A DNA stretch of 36,309 nucleotides, from contig CASFQR010000010.1 in assembly GCA_949297275.1 (NCBI GenBank), positions 1 through 36,309 of the forward strand, read 5' to 3'. Below, one piece after another: positions 15,492 to 24,273 of the stretch. Positions within the stretch are counted from its first letter, which is position 1. The number at the start of each line of letters is the position of its first letter. The translations under genes and the position numbers were made by a program. The DNA comes from an uncultured bacterium. GTDB lineage: Bacteria; Bacillota_I; Bacilli_A; RFN20; CAG-826. A model generated the notes under the pieces. That model did no database searches and was not told the origin of the DNA. It worked only from the letters and a program-made list of their open reading frames with translations.

Positions 15492-17836
15492 ATGATTTAA
15501 AAAGAATAAAATTATCTGTCCATGGCTTAGTGGATTTTCTCTTAAGACGCGGCGATATTGATACGCGCGTTTTTTCTGATGAAACGATGAATGAAGGAAC
15601 GAGAATTCATGCATTTTATCAGCGGCGACAAGGTCATAATTATTTAAGTGAATATTTCTTAGGAGAGGAATTTTACCTTGATAATTATATTATCAATTTA
15701 GAAGGTAGGGCGGATGGAATCATCTTAAGCGCTCTACCAGAAATCGATGAAATCAAATCGACAATTGCCCCTTTAGAAGAATTTTATCAAAGCCAAAAGG
15801 AGTGGCATTTAGGCCAAGCTAAATGTTATGCCTTGATGTATGCGCATCAGGAAAATTTAAAACATATAGGCGTGCGTTTAACTTATATCAGCCAACTTGA
15901 TAACTCTAAATTGATAAAAACTTTTGTCTATAACATCGAAGATTTAGAAGAAGAAATTAATGGTTATTTAAAAGAATATCTCGCCTTTTACGCAAATATT
16001 GAAAATCATCTTCTCGTGCGAAATCAAGTAGCCGCGGAACTAAGTTTCCCCTTTTTAAATTTTCGCAAAGGTCAAAGAATGCTTGCTCGCTATGCTTACT
16101 CTTTAACTAAAAAGGGTGGTGAAATGTTTATTGAAGCCCCAACCGGGATTGGGAAAACAATTTCTACTTTATTTCCAGTCATTAAAGCTTTTAAAGATAA
16201 TTATTTAGATAAGATTTTTTATTTGACAGCTAAAAGTAGCGGCAAAGAAACGGCTACAAGTACTTTAAATCTTCTCATTGACCAAGGAATGCCCTTACGC
16301 TATATCGTTATTAAAGCAAAAGAAAAAGTTTGTTTTACTAAGAAAAAAGAATGCAATCCTGATAAATGTCCTTTTACGATTGATTATTACACAAAATTAA
16401 GAAGAGTTATTACATCTAGCTTAGAAAAATATCGCGCTTTTGATAACGAATTAATCGATCAAATTGCCAAAGAAGAAGCGATGTGTCCCTTTGAATTAAG
16501 CTTAGATTTATCACTTTACGCCGATGTAATCATTGCTGATTATAACTATGTTTTTGATCCACAAGTCTATTTAAAAAGATTCTTTGATGAAAATATTTAT
16601 CATTTATTTTTCTTAATTGATGAAGCTCATAATTTGGTAGAACGTGGTCGCGAAATGTATGGTGCTAATATTTCATATCACGATTTTAAAGAGACGAAAT
16701 ATCTTACCAAATTGCTCCCAGAAAACAAAAGTTATGCAAGAATCTATCGCAAATTAAATAAATTATTTAAACAAATTAACACTGAATATGCCCAGGGTAA
16801 TATTCTGATCGATGATTTACCAGATAAGATGGTCACAAGCCTAGCATCTTACCTCACTCAAATTAAAAGTATTTTAAAAAACAACGATGAAATCGTAAAT
16901 GAACAAGTGATGAATTTCTTTTTTGCGGTGAATCGTTTTTTATTAATTTATGACGAATTAGATGCTTCAAGCGCTTTATACCTTAAAAATTATCCTAAAG
17001 ATTGTTCGATTAATATCTATTGCCTGGATCCGTCATCAAAACTTAGACGAGCGGCAAAAAAGGCTTATGGCAAACTTTATTTTTCAGCAACTCTCACACC
17101 GATTAATTATTATATTGACTTATTAGGTGGCGATGAGAATGATCCCTTCTTAGCCTTGCCTAGCCCCTTTAAAAAAGAAAATCTAGCAATTCTAATTGCT
17201 TCAAATATCTCCATTAAATATAAAAATCGCGATTCTTCCTATCATCAAGTAGCCGAATATATTCAAACTTTTATTGCGATGAAAAAAGGTAATTATTTTG
17301 TCTATTTCCCATCTTATGAATATTTAGAGAAAATCCTGCCATTTTTATCTTTTCCCTCAAATTATGAGATTTTTATCCAAACTAAAGATATGAGTGAGGA
17401 AGACAAAAATGAATTCTTAGGCCATTTTCAAAGTGAAAATATACATACCACAATTGGCTTAGTAATTATTGGTGGTGCCTTTAGCGAGGGCATCGATTTA
17501 GTGAACGATCGTCTTATTGGGGTGGTGGTTGTTGGTGTTGGCTTACCACAAATATCTTATGAACGCGATTTAATTAGAAATTATTACAACAAAAATAAGA
17601 TGAACGGATTTATCTATAGTTATGTTAATATCGGCTTAAATAAAGTCATGCAAGCGGTTGGACGCTTAATTAGAACACCTAATGATGTTGGGGCGGCTTT
17701 ATTGATTGATGATCGTTATTTGCAAGCCCCTTATAATGAACTTTTTAAAGATGAATGGGACCATTATCGCGTGATTACTAACCAAAATGATCTTGAACAA
17801 GAACTCCAAAACTTTTATCAAAAACACAAAATTTAA
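15488..17836 (+). CDS. Fusion of RecB/Cas4-like nuclease and XPD/DinG-type Fe-S helicase
   Basis: The 782-residue protein appears to be a 5'-3' DNA helicase with its own nuclease. The N-terminal ~190 residues carry the PD-(D/E)XK pattern of RecB/Cas4 nucleases: His41 (E-G-T-R-I-H), Asp76 (G-R-A-D-G), E-I-K at 88-90 and Gln110 (L-G-Q-A-K-C-Y). The helicase has Walker A EAPTGIGKT (216-224), four cysteines C282, C289, C294 and C333 spaced as in the XPD 4Fe-4S domain, DEAH (378-381) and motif VI Q-A-V-G-R-L-I-R-T near 725. Bacillus DinG carries a DnaQ-type exonuclease instead, so this is a different architecture. A repair or replication-fork role is inference. It overlaps fmt by four bases and precedes lepA by 37. 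Confidence 0.87.
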   Translation: MNDLKRIKLSVHGLVDFLLRRGDIDTRVFSDETMNEGTRIHAFYQRRQGHNYLSEYFLGEEFYLDNYIINLEGRADGIILSALPEIDEIKSTIAPLEEFYQSQKEWHLGQAKCYALMYAHQENLKHIGVRLTYISQLDNSKLIKTFVYNIEDLEEEINGYLKEYLAFYANIENHLLVRNQVAAELSFPFLNFRKGQRMLARYAYSLTKKGGEMFIEAPTGIGKTISTLFPVIKAFKDNYLDKIFYLTAKSSGKETATSTLNLLIDQGMPLRYIVIKAKEKVCFTKKKECNPDKCPFTIDYYTKLRRVITSSLEKYRAFDNELIDQIAKEEAMCPFELSLDLSLYADVIIADYNYVFDPQVYLKRFFDENIYHLFFLIDEAHNLVERGREMYGANISYHDFKETKYLTKLLPENKSYARIYRKLNKLFKQINTEYAQGNILIDDLPDKMVTSLASYLTQIKSILKNNDEIVNEQVMNFFFAVNRFLLIYDELDASSALYLKNYPKDCSINIYCLDPSSKLRRAAKKAYGKLYFSATLTPINYYIDLLGGDENDPFLALPSPFKKENLAILIASNISIKYKNRDSSYHQVAEYIQTFIAMKKGNYFVYFPSYEYLEKILPFLSFPSNYEIFIQTKDMSEEDKNEFLGHFQSENIHTTIGLVIIGGAFSEGIDLVNDRLIGVVVVGVGLPQISYERDLIRNYYNKNKMNGFIYSYVNIGLNKVMQAVGRLIRTPNDVGAALLIDDRYLQAPYNELFKDEWDHYRVITNQNDLEQELQNFYQKHKI

Positions 17837-17859
17837 TAGTAATCATTATATTTTTTAAA

Positions 17860-17876
17860 TATAATAACTTCGCATG
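17860..17876 (+). promoter_or_regulatory. -10 box adjacent to the lepA start
   Basis: TATAAT (17860-17865) ends nine bases before the A of the lepA ATG (17874). No Shine-Dalgarno lies between. No clear -35 is seen. Confidence 0.45.
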
Positions 17877-19685
17877 TCAGATAAACAAAAATATATTCGT
17901 AATTTCTCAATAATCGCTCATATTGATCATGGTAAATCAACGCTTGCTGATCGTATTTTAGAATTGACTGAGACAATCTCGAGTCGCGAAATGAAAGAAC
18001 AATATCTCGATTCAATGGATTTAGAGCGCGAACGAGGAATTACCATTAAATTAAATGCTGTCACTATTGCTTATAACGCAGATGATGGCCATCAATATAT
18101 TTTCAATTTAATCGACACTCCTGGGCATGTTGACTTTTCTTATGAAGTTAGTCGTTCTTTAGCTAGTTGCGAAGGTGCACTTTTGTTAGTGGATGCTTCG
18201 CAAGGTGTTGAAGCTCAAACATTGGCAAATGTCTATCTTGCTATCGATAATGACTTATATATTGTTCCGATTATCAATAAAATTGATTTACCGAGTGCGG
18301 ATATTGAAAATGCTAAAAAAGAAATTCGCGATCGCATTGGTTTAGGCGATGAAGATTTGTGTCTAGTTAGCGCGAAAACAGGCGAAGGAGTTAAAAATGT
18401 TTTAGAGACAATCGTCAAAAAAATCCCTGCGCCTAGCGGCGATGATAAAGCGCCTTTAGAAGCCTTGATTTTTGATTCTTATTTTGATTCTTATCGCGGT
18501 GTTATCGTTTTAGTGCGCTTAAAAAACGGTCAAGTAAAAGTCGGCGATACGATTAAATTTATGGGCACCGACAAAGAATATACGGTGACCGAATTAGGTA
18601 TTCGCACGCCCAAAGAAATTAAACGCGATCGATTATCTAGCGGTGAAGTCGGTTATTTAGCTGCTCAAATTAAAAACATTAAAGATGTTTTTATCGGCGA
18701 TACAATTACTTTAAAAGATCATCCTACTTCTAAACCCTTACCTGGTTATCGCAAAATGCACCCGATGGTTTATTCTGGTTTATATCCAATTGATAGCAAA
18801 CATTATAACGACTTAAAAGAAGCTTTAGAAAAATTATCTTTAAATGATTCTTCTTTAGTTTATGAACCTGAAACTTCCCAAGCGTTAGGTTTTGGGTTTC
18901 GCTGTGGCTTTTTAGGCCTTTTACATATGGATGTCATCGAAGAAAGGCTTGAAAGAGAATATAATATTGACTTAATTTTAACTTCCCCTAGTGTTATCTA
19001 TCATGTTTATTTATTTGATGGGACAATGATCGAATTAGATAATCCCTCACAAATGCCTGATGTTACTAAAATTAAAGAGATTCAAGAACCTTATGTCGCA
19101 GCCAATATAATGACACCGAAAGATTATGTTGGGCCGGTGATGGAATTATGCCAAGGTCGTCGCGGTATCTATCAAACATTAGAATATTTTGATGATACGC
19201 GAATGATTATTAAATACGAACTACCTTTAAGTGAAATCGTTTTTAATTTCTTTGATAAATTAAAATCAATTACTAAAGGTTATGCCAGTTTTGACTATGA
19301 ATATAGTCAATATCGACCAAATAAATTAGTAAAGATGGATATTATGCTCAATGGCGAAGTTATCGATGCTTTATCATCGATTGTCTATAAAGATGATGCC
19401 TATCGTCGCGGATCAATTATTACGAGAAAATTAAAAAATATTATACCTCGTCAACAATTTGAAGTTCCGGTGCAGGCAGCGATTAATGGTAAAGTAATCG
19501 CTCGTACTGATATTAAAGCTGTCCGAAAAGATGTTTTAGCGAAATGTTATGGTGGGGATATTACCCGGAAGAAAAAACTCTTAGAAAAGCAAAAAGAAGG
19601 TAAGAAACGTCTTAAAGCTGTCGGTTCCATTGAAGTACCGCAAGAAGCTTTTATGAGTGTGCTCGCTAACGACGATGAGGAGTAA
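17874..19685 (+). CDS. lepA: Elongation factor 4 (LepA), ribosomal back-translocase GTPase
   Basis: EF4 acts on stalled or mis-translocated ribosomes and in 30S assembly. The 603-residue protein has normal length. The G domain shows AHIDHGKST (15-23), an E-R-G-I-T-I-K switch I, DTPGH (81-85) and NKID (135-138). EF-G-like domains II, III and V follow, then the LepA-specific C-terminal domain (about 485-603), which contains [19 protein letters not shown]. The N-terminal sequence [12 protein letters not shown] is family-typical and fixes the start near ATG 17874. lepA then hemW then hrcA is the Bacillus order, here split by a Fic-like protein and a small membrane protein. Confidence 0.98.
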   Translation: MSDKQKYIRNFSIIAHIDHGKSTLADRILELTETISSREMKEQYLDSMDLERERGITIKLNAVTIAYNADDGHQYIFNLIDTPGHVDFSYEVSRSLASCEGALLLVDASQGVEAQTLANVYLAIDNDLYIVPIINKIDLPSADIENAKKEIRDRIGLGDEDLCLVSAKTGEGVKNVLETIVKKIPAPSGDDKAPLEALIFDSYFDSYRGVIVLVRLKNGQVKVGDTIKFMGTDKEYTVTELGIRTPKEIKRDRLSSGEVGYLAAQIKNIKDVFIGDTITLKDHPTSKPLPGYRKMHPMVYSGLYPIDSKHYNDLKEALEKLSLNDSSLVYEPETSQALGFGFRCGFLGLLHMDVIEERLEREYNIDLILTSPSVIYHVYLFDGTMIELDNPSQMPDVTKIKEIQEPYVAANIMTPKDYVGPVMELCQGRRGIYQTLEYFDDTRMIIKYELPLSEIVFNFFDKLKSITKGYASFDYEYSQYRPNKLVKMDIMLNGEVIDALSSIVYKDDAYRRGSIITRKLKNIIPRQQFEVPVQAAINGKVIARTDIKAVRKDVLAKCYGGDITRKKKLLEKQKEGKKRLKAVGSIEVPQEAFMSVLANDDEE

Positions 19686-19716
19686 TTTGGTATAATAATA
19701 GTTAAAAATTAGTAAT

Positions 19717-19750
19717 TCTTATTGTAATAAGATTATTTTCTTCTTATAAT
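19717..19750 (+). promoter_or_regulatory. Promoter for the Fic-like gene with palindrome over the -35
   Basis: TTGTAA (19722-19727), 17 bases, TATAAT (19745-19750). A palindrome with 7-base arms (TCTTATT at 19717-19723, complement at 19726-19732) overlies the -35. A second TATAAT at 19691-19696 may be another weak start. The short arms in AT-rich sequence make the operator call uncertain. Confidence 0.55.
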
Positions 19751-19770
19751 AAACCTGTGGAGGAATTATT

Positions 19771-21222
19771 ATGGCTCAAGAGAATAAATTAGCTAGTCGA
19801 TTTACCGATGAACAATATGCAACTAAAAGTGAGGTCGCAAGTACTTTAGGAACATCTTTAGTTGATAAATTATGGGATAACATCACGCGATATCGTGAAC
19901 AATACGCCCAACAAACTGCTTTGCTTGATTTAACGAAAAGATATTACAAGATTGTTTATACACCTTCGATTAATTCGCGTTATCAAAAACTGCAAAGCCG
20001 CATCGTCAATATTGTTTATAAATATTCTCGATTTAGCGAAGAAGATTTAAAAATGTATCAAATTAATGATGACGCCATGAAAGATATTTTAAAGATGATG
20101 GCTTCTTTTAAAGGAATTATCATCAACGATATTGCTATAACAAATATTATTAACCGCGATAATCGCAATAAAGAATACGCACCTTTAGAATATTATTATG
20201 AGGCTTTATGTTCCTTCCAAAATAATCCTTTGATTGCTATTGATGATGACTTTTTTGGAAATTATTTAATGGTTTTATCGCATCAATATGAACTAACATC
20301 TTATTATCGCGCTCGCGATATCGAAAGTCCTAAAACTAAATACGTCATTAATCGTCAATACGATAATGGCGCACCTGCTAACGAAATTGAAAAGCATATG
20401 AATATTTTGCTTGATTTTGTTAATAATAGTGGCGCACCTTTAGTGGTTAAAGCGATTTGCGCTTTCTATTACTTAAATTACATTAAACCTTTTGATAATT
20501 ATAACGAAGAATTATCTGTCCTACTTTTTAAACACATTTTAGCGCGCGGAGAATACGAATCGATCGCTTATTTATTACCATGTGAAGTCTTATTATCCAA
20601 AAATCCTACTCGTTTAAAAGATGTGATGAACGAAGTGCAACGCAATCGCGATTTAACTTATCTAATTATTTATGCTACTGATGTTTTAGAAGAAGCTTTT
20701 AGTGCCTTAACTGATCGCTTGATTTCTGTTGAAAGCGCCATTTTAAAAGATTCGATGTTTAGAAATATGAGCGATGAAGAATTTAAAAAAGAATTCCAAA
20801 TCGAAAAAAGTGAGACCCAATATGGTCGCTTGCCGCATATTAAAGAGGAGATACCACCTGAAGAAGTCGCCCCAAAAAAGAGCGAAAACAAGTCCGAAAG
20901 TCCCTCGAGTAATGATATTATTACGCCAGTTAGTGGCGAAAAAGCCCTTCAATTACCTAATAAGCGTTATACCGAGGAAGAATATGAAAATCTCGCGGCT
21001 GATTTATTAGAATCTGATCCTTTTTTAAGGCCACAACAAGCGCATTTTTATGTGCGTCATATGACGATTGGTAAATATTACACCATCGCTCAATATAAAA
21101 GGGCGGAAGGATGCGTCTATGAAACCGCCCGTACTTCGATGGATGCCTTGGCCAAAAGAGGCTATTATCGCCGGGAAAATTTAAAAAATAAATTTGTTTA
21201 CACACCTTTAAGAAGATATTAA
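19771..21222 (+). CDS. Fic-fold protein with degenerate active site and C-terminal winged helix
   Basis: Residues about 205-305 follow the Fic fold: an N-terminal helix, then A-I-C-A-F-Y-Y-L-N-Y and the signature region. Where active Fic enzymes read HPFxxGNGR, this reads K-P-F-D-N-Y-N-E-E (239-247). The catalytic His is Lys, and the phosphate-binding Gly and Arg are gone, so AMP transfer is very unlikely. The usual inhibitory (S/T)xxxE(G/N) helix is not found. The C-terminal ~60 residues (about 425-483, with Y-T-I-A-Q-Y-K-R-A onward) look like the winged helix found on many Fic proteins. A linker (about 345-400) is rich in Glu, Lys, Pro and Ser. The gene starts behind GTGGAGG with its own promoter. 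It may be a DNA-binding or protein-binding pseudoenzyme; its function is unknown. Confidence 0.75.
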   Translation: MAQENKLASRFTDEQYATKSEVASTLGTSLVDKLWDNITRYREQYAQQTALLDLTKRYYKIVYTPSINSRYQKLQSRIVNIVYKYSRFSEEDLKMYQINDDAMKDILKMMASFKGIIINDIAITNIINRDNRNKEYAPLEYYYEALCSFQNNPLIAIDDDFFGNYLMVLSHQYELTSYYRARDIESPKTKYVINRQYDNGAPANEIEKHMNILLDFVNNSGAPLVVKAICAFYYLNYIKPFDNYNEELSVLLFKHILARGEYESIAYLLPCEVLLSKNPTRLKDVMNEVQRNRDLTYLIIYATDVLEEAFSALTDRLISVESAILKDSMFRNMSDEEFKKEFQIEKSETQYGRLPHIKEEIPPEEVAPKKSENKSESPSSNDIITPVSGEKALQLPNKRYTEEEYENLAADLLESDPFLRPQQAHFYVRHMTIGKYYTIAQYKRAEGCVYETARTSMDALAKRGYYRRENLKNKFVYTPLRRY

Positions 21223-21240
21223 AATTGGGAATTGCTAATT

Positions 21241-21552
21241 ATGAATATGTTATATTTGATTTCGGAACAATATTTACCACTAATTATCATCGCCGCTTTG
21301 GTGGGGTTTTTTGGTGTTGTAGTAATTATTATTATCTTAGTTAGGCGTAAATTTTCAGCCTTGCAAATTAAAAAGGAAGAAAAAAACGAAGAAGAATTAA
21401 TTCAAGAGGAACTCGACCGCATTCTCGTACCCATTGAAGATGAAAAAATTAATCAAGAAATGGCGGCAGATGCTCAAAAAGTTCTTTTAGATGAACAAAA
21501 GAAAAAAGCAGCTCAAAAAGTTGAAGTAAAAACTACAAAGGAAGATAAATAA
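21241..21552 (+). CDS. Small single-pass membrane protein with charged cytoplasmic tail
   Basis: From ATG 21241 this is a 103-residue protein. An in-frame TTG at 21232 has no better ribosome site. One membrane helix lies at about 13-35 (L-P-L-I-I-I-A-A-L-V-G-F-F onward). It is followed by an R-R-K stop-transfer and a highly charged Lys/Glu helix (about 44-103) likely to form a coiled coil. No known family is recognised. The gene is 18 bases after the Fic-like gene and four bases before hemW, so all three are probably cotranscribed. A scaffold or membrane-tether role is only a guess. Confidence 0.65.
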   Translation: MNMLYLISEQYLPLIIIAALVGFFGVVVIIIILVRRKFSALQIKKEEKNEEELIQEELDRILVPIEDEKINQEMAADAQKVLLDEQKKKAAQKVEVKTTKEDK

Positions 21553-21556
21553 TTTA

Positions 21557-22663
21557 ATGTCACAAGGAAGATGTCAATCATTATATATTCATCTTCCTTT
21601 TTGTTTAACCATTTGTCCTTATTGCGATTTTCCAAAATTATTATATGCTGAGCGCTTTATAAAACCTTATTTAGCAGCTTTAGTTGCTGAACTTAAAGGT
21701 TTAAAGATTAATCATAAACTAAAAACTATTTTTATAGGTGGTGGCACACCAAGTGCTTTAAAAGAAGAAGATTTAACTTATCTATTTGAAAATCTAAAAG
21801 CATATTTAACAAAAAATACCGAATTTAGTGTCGAATGCAATCCTGAAAATCTCACCGCAAGTAAAATTCAGCTTTTTAAAAAATATCATGTTAATCGCCT
21901 CTCAATCGGCGTGCAAACCTTTCAGCCGTTAGTTGCGAAAAAGTATGGTCGCCATTCATCTTATTACGATTTATTTTATTTAATTATTCGTTTACGAAAA
22001 GCTGGATTTAAAAATATTAATCTCGATTTTATTTATGGTTTTAAAGAACAAACGCTTAGTGATGTGATTAGTGATGTCCATTTAGCGTTATCTTTAAATG
22101 TTGAGCACCTTTCTTTTTATTCCTTAATCATTGACCAAGGCTCTGTTTTATATAATTTAAAAGAACAAGAAATTAGTGATGATTTAAGTCGTCAATATTT
22201 TGATACAATTGAAGATATTTTAATAAAAAATCATTATCGCCACTACGAAGTCTCAAATTATGCAAAAAAGCAAAAATATTACGCTAGACATAATCTTGTC
22301 TATTGGAAAGATCAAGAATATTACGGCATCGGGCTAGGAGCAGCGAGTTATTATGCTTGTAGGCGAAATAAGAATACTTTAAGTTTAAAAAAATATTTAG
22401 CGAGGTCTTTTTTAGGTGAAAGTGAAGAAATAACTTTAAAAGAAGATCAAAAATATTTTTTAATCACTAATCTTAGACTTTACGAAGGATTTTCGTTAAA
22501 AGCATACCAAAAAAAATTTCATGTTTCCTTTTTAAAAGAGAAAGAACATGTACTGAAAGAATTATTTTTAGAAGGGTTATTATTAAAAAAAGGTGATAAA
22601 ATTAAGGCGTCGAAAAAAGGTATGCCTTTATTAGACATTATTTTACTAAAATTAATCGACTAA
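21557..22663 (+). CDS. hemW: Radical SAM heme chaperone HemW (HemN-like)
   Basis: HemW was long annotated as oxygen-independent coproporphyrinogen oxidase but acts as a heme-binding chaperone in studied species. The radical SAM cluster motif is Cys16, Cys20 and Cys23 (C-L-T-I-C-P-Y-C-D-F), with GGGTPS at 61-66. The C-D-F-P after the third Cys lacks the extra cysteine typical of true HemN. The C-terminal part has the HemW-type R-H-N-L-V-Y-W and G-I-G-L-G-A-A-S-Y segments. At 368 residues it is normal. No Shine-Dalgarno is obvious, so coupling to the small membrane protein gene four bases upstream is likely. No heme biosynthesis gene is in the window. Confidence 0.94.
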   Translation: MSQGRCQSLYIHLPFCLTICPYCDFPKLLYAERFIKPYLAALVAELKGLKINHKLKTIFIGGGTPSALKEEDLTYLFENLKAYLTKNTEFSVECNPENLTASKIQLFKKYHVNRLSIGVQTFQPLVAKKYGRHSSYYDLFYLIIRLRKAGFKNINLDFIYGFKEQTLSDVISDVHLALSLNVEHLSFYSLIIDQGSVLYNLKEQEISDDLSRQYFDTIEDILIKNHYRHYEVSNYAKKQKYYARHNLVYWKDQEYYGIGLGAASYYACRRNKNTLSLKKYLARSFLGESEEITLKEDQKYFLITNLRLYEGFSLKAYQKKFHVSFLKEKEHVLKELFLEGLLLKKGDKIKASKKGMPLLDIILLKLID

Positions 22664-22665
22664 AA

Positions 22666-23079
22666 ATGAATAACGCTCGAAGGATTTCGCGAATTGTTGC
22701 CTATTTTATCGATCTAATCATCGCAACAATTTTTTCTATTATTGCCATTATCATTATCGTTTATGCTTCACACTATTTAAATTGGTTATTAAATGTTTTT
22801 TTGTTATTGCTCTTTGATTGGATTATTTATGCCTTTATTAATACGATTACTCTCTATTTTTTTCATGGCCGAACAGTTGGGGGCTATCTCCTCCATATTA
22901 AAATAATGAAAACTAATCTTGCGCCATTAACTTTTAAAAACGCCCTAGTTAAAAGCGTAACTTTAGGCTTTTTACCGATGGTAATTGTTAATGCTATTTA
23001 TATGCTTGTTGTTAAGACCGAAAGGACGATTTTTGATCGTTTAACTGATACGATTGCCCTCTCTTGGCATCGTCATTAA
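22666..23079 (+). CDS. RDD family membrane protein
   Basis: This 137-residue protein has the RDD signature: A-R-R-I-S-R-I-V-A-Y-F-I-D at the N-terminus (Arg and Asp in the first helix) and F-D-R-L-T-D-T near the end. Three membrane helices are predicted (about 11-35, 40-63 and 90-113), with G-R-T-V-G-G-Y between the second and third. RDD proteins are poorly understood; some act as Na+/H+ antiporters or transport subunits, but no role can be given here. The gene begins two bases after the hemW stop and probably shares its transcript. It is not part of the Bacillus hemW-hrcA junction. Confidence 0.8.
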   Translation: MNNARRISRIVAYFIDLIIATIFSIIAIIIIVYASHYLNWLLNVFLLLLFDWIIYAFINTITLYFFHGRTVGGYLLHIKIMKTNLAPLTFKNALVKSVTLGFLPMVIVNAIYMLVVKTERTIFDRLTDTIALSWHRH

Positions 23080-23117
23080 ATACATTTAATTAGATATAAA
23101 TAAAAAATTGAATCTTT

Positions 23118-23144
23118 TTAGCACTTTATTCTTGACAGTGCCAA
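23118..23144 (+). promoter_or_regulatory. CIRCE-like operator 1, over the -35 of the heat-shock operon
   Basis: TTAGCACTT (23118-23126), nine bases, then CAGTGCCAA (23136-23144). Against the consensus TTAGCACTC-N9-GAGTGCTAA there is one mismatch in the left arm and two in the right, with exact N9 spacing. It covers the -35 TTGACA (23132-23137). It is the expected binding site for HrcA, encoded next. Confidence 0.75.
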
Positions 23145-23159
23145 GAGGCTATGTATAAT
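23132..23159 (+). promoter_or_regulatory. Main promoter of hrcA-grpE-dnaK-dnaJ
   Basis: TTGACA (23132-23137), a 16-base spacer and TATAAT (23154-23159) form a near-ideal housekeeping-sigma promoter between two CIRCE-like elements. Confidence 0.88.
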
Positions 23160-23163
23160 ATCG

Positions 23164-23189
23164 TTAGCACTTCCAAAAGAGAGTGCTAG
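23164..23189 (+). promoter_or_regulatory. CIRCE-like operator 2, at the transcript start
   Basis: TTAGCACTT (23164-23172), eight bases, then GAGTGCTAG (23181-23189). The arms fit the CIRCE consensus with one mismatch each, but the spacer is one base shorter than the usual nine. It lies directly after the -10, where HrcA usually blocks transcription. Confidence 0.88.
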
Positions 23190-23211
23190 AAGAAAGGAGT
23201 AAGCCTCATCG

Positions 23212-24273
23212 ATGAATCGTCAAGATAAAATACTTAAATTAATCGTTGAAGACTTCATTAAAACTGCGACACCAGTCGGTAGTAAATATTTAATCGAAAC
23301 TTACGGGTTAAATTATTCAAGCGCGACGATACGCGCGGAGATGAATGCCTTAGAAAAAGCCGGTTTATTAGAAAAGACGCATACTTCGAGTGGACGCGTA
23401 CCTTCGAGTAAAGGTTATCGTTATTATATCGATAATCTACGCGAAAGAAGTCTCGATGAAGAATTTAAATATCGCATGCAGACAATTCTTGATTCAAAAA
23501 TTCAATCGGTCGAAGATGTCATCGCTAAAAGTTGTGAAATTCTCTCGCATATGACGAATTTGGTATCGGTAGTTTTAGGTCCTGAAGCTGAAGAAGAGCA
23601 CCTTGTTTCAGTGCAAATTATTCCGCTATCAAATTCCTCGATTACCTGCGTCTATGTCACCGATCAAGGTTATGTGGAAAATAAGACCTTTGTCTTAGAA
23701 GAAAAAACCAAAATTTCCGATGTGGAATCTTGCGTTAAACTTCTTAATGACCGTCTTAAAGGTACACCAATTGCCCAACTAGGTGAAAAGATGCAAACTC
23801 TTAAGCCTTTATTGAGTGATTATATCATCGAGCACGATGTTGTTTATAAAGCGATGATTGAAACTTTATTAACTTTCGCGCGTGACCGTTTACAAACTTA
23901 TGGTCAACAAGGCTTGCTCGATAATCCTGAAATCGCTAATGACGCTAATAAGATTAAGAAAATTCTCACCTTATTTGATAATCCGGAAGCGTTTAAAAAA
24001 GTCGCCAGCGATACCAACGAAATTTCCTACCATATTGGTGGTGAAAGTAGCGACGATGAGGATGTTTCAATTATATCCGCTAAGGTCTCTTTGCCAAATG
24101 ATCGTCAAGGTAATATTGCCATCGTTGGTCCAAAGAGGATGGATTATAACAAAGTTGTTTCAAGTCTAGAATATTTAGTTTCTTCTTTAGATAAATATTT
24201 CTTAGACGATAAGGAAGGAGATAATGAAGATTTAGATGAAAGAAGAAAAGGAAAACACAAATTCGAATCTTAA
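23212..24273 (+). CDS. hrcA: Heat-inducible transcription repressor HrcA
   Basis: HrcA binds CIRCE elements and represses its own operon when protein folding is in order (GroE modulates it in Bacillus). The 353-residue protein begins with a winged helix (about 1-75) containing S-S-A-T-I-R-A-E-M-N-A-L-E and T-S-S-G-R-V-P-S-S-K-G-Y-R, the family's recognition and hinge signatures. GAF-like dimerisation and inserted domains follow. The start follows AAAGGAG. The 3' end overlaps grpE by 38 bases in another frame. The C-terminal tail is highly charged. Confidence 0.97.
   Translation: MNRQDKILKLIVEDFIKTATPVGSKYLIETYGLNYSSATIRAEMNALEKAGLLEKTHTSSGRVPSSKGYRYYIDNLRERSLDEEFKYRMQTILDSKIQSVEDVIAKSCEILSHMTNLVSVVLGPEAEEEHLVSVQIIPLSNSSITCVYVTDQGYVENKTFVLEEKTKISDVESCVKLLNDRLKGTPIAQLGEKMQTLKPLLSDYIIEHDVVYKAMIETLLTFARDRLQTYGQQGLLDNPEIANDANKIKKILTLFDNPEAFKKVASDTNEISYHIGGESSDDEDVSIISAKVSLPNDRQGNIAIVGPKRMDYNKVVSSLEYLVSSLDKYFLDDKEGDNEDLDERRKGKHKFES

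Noticed and set aside
19771-21222. Active Fic toxin or AMP transferase
   Set aside because: The catalytic His and the GNGR loop are replaced, and no antitoxin-like small gene lies beside it.
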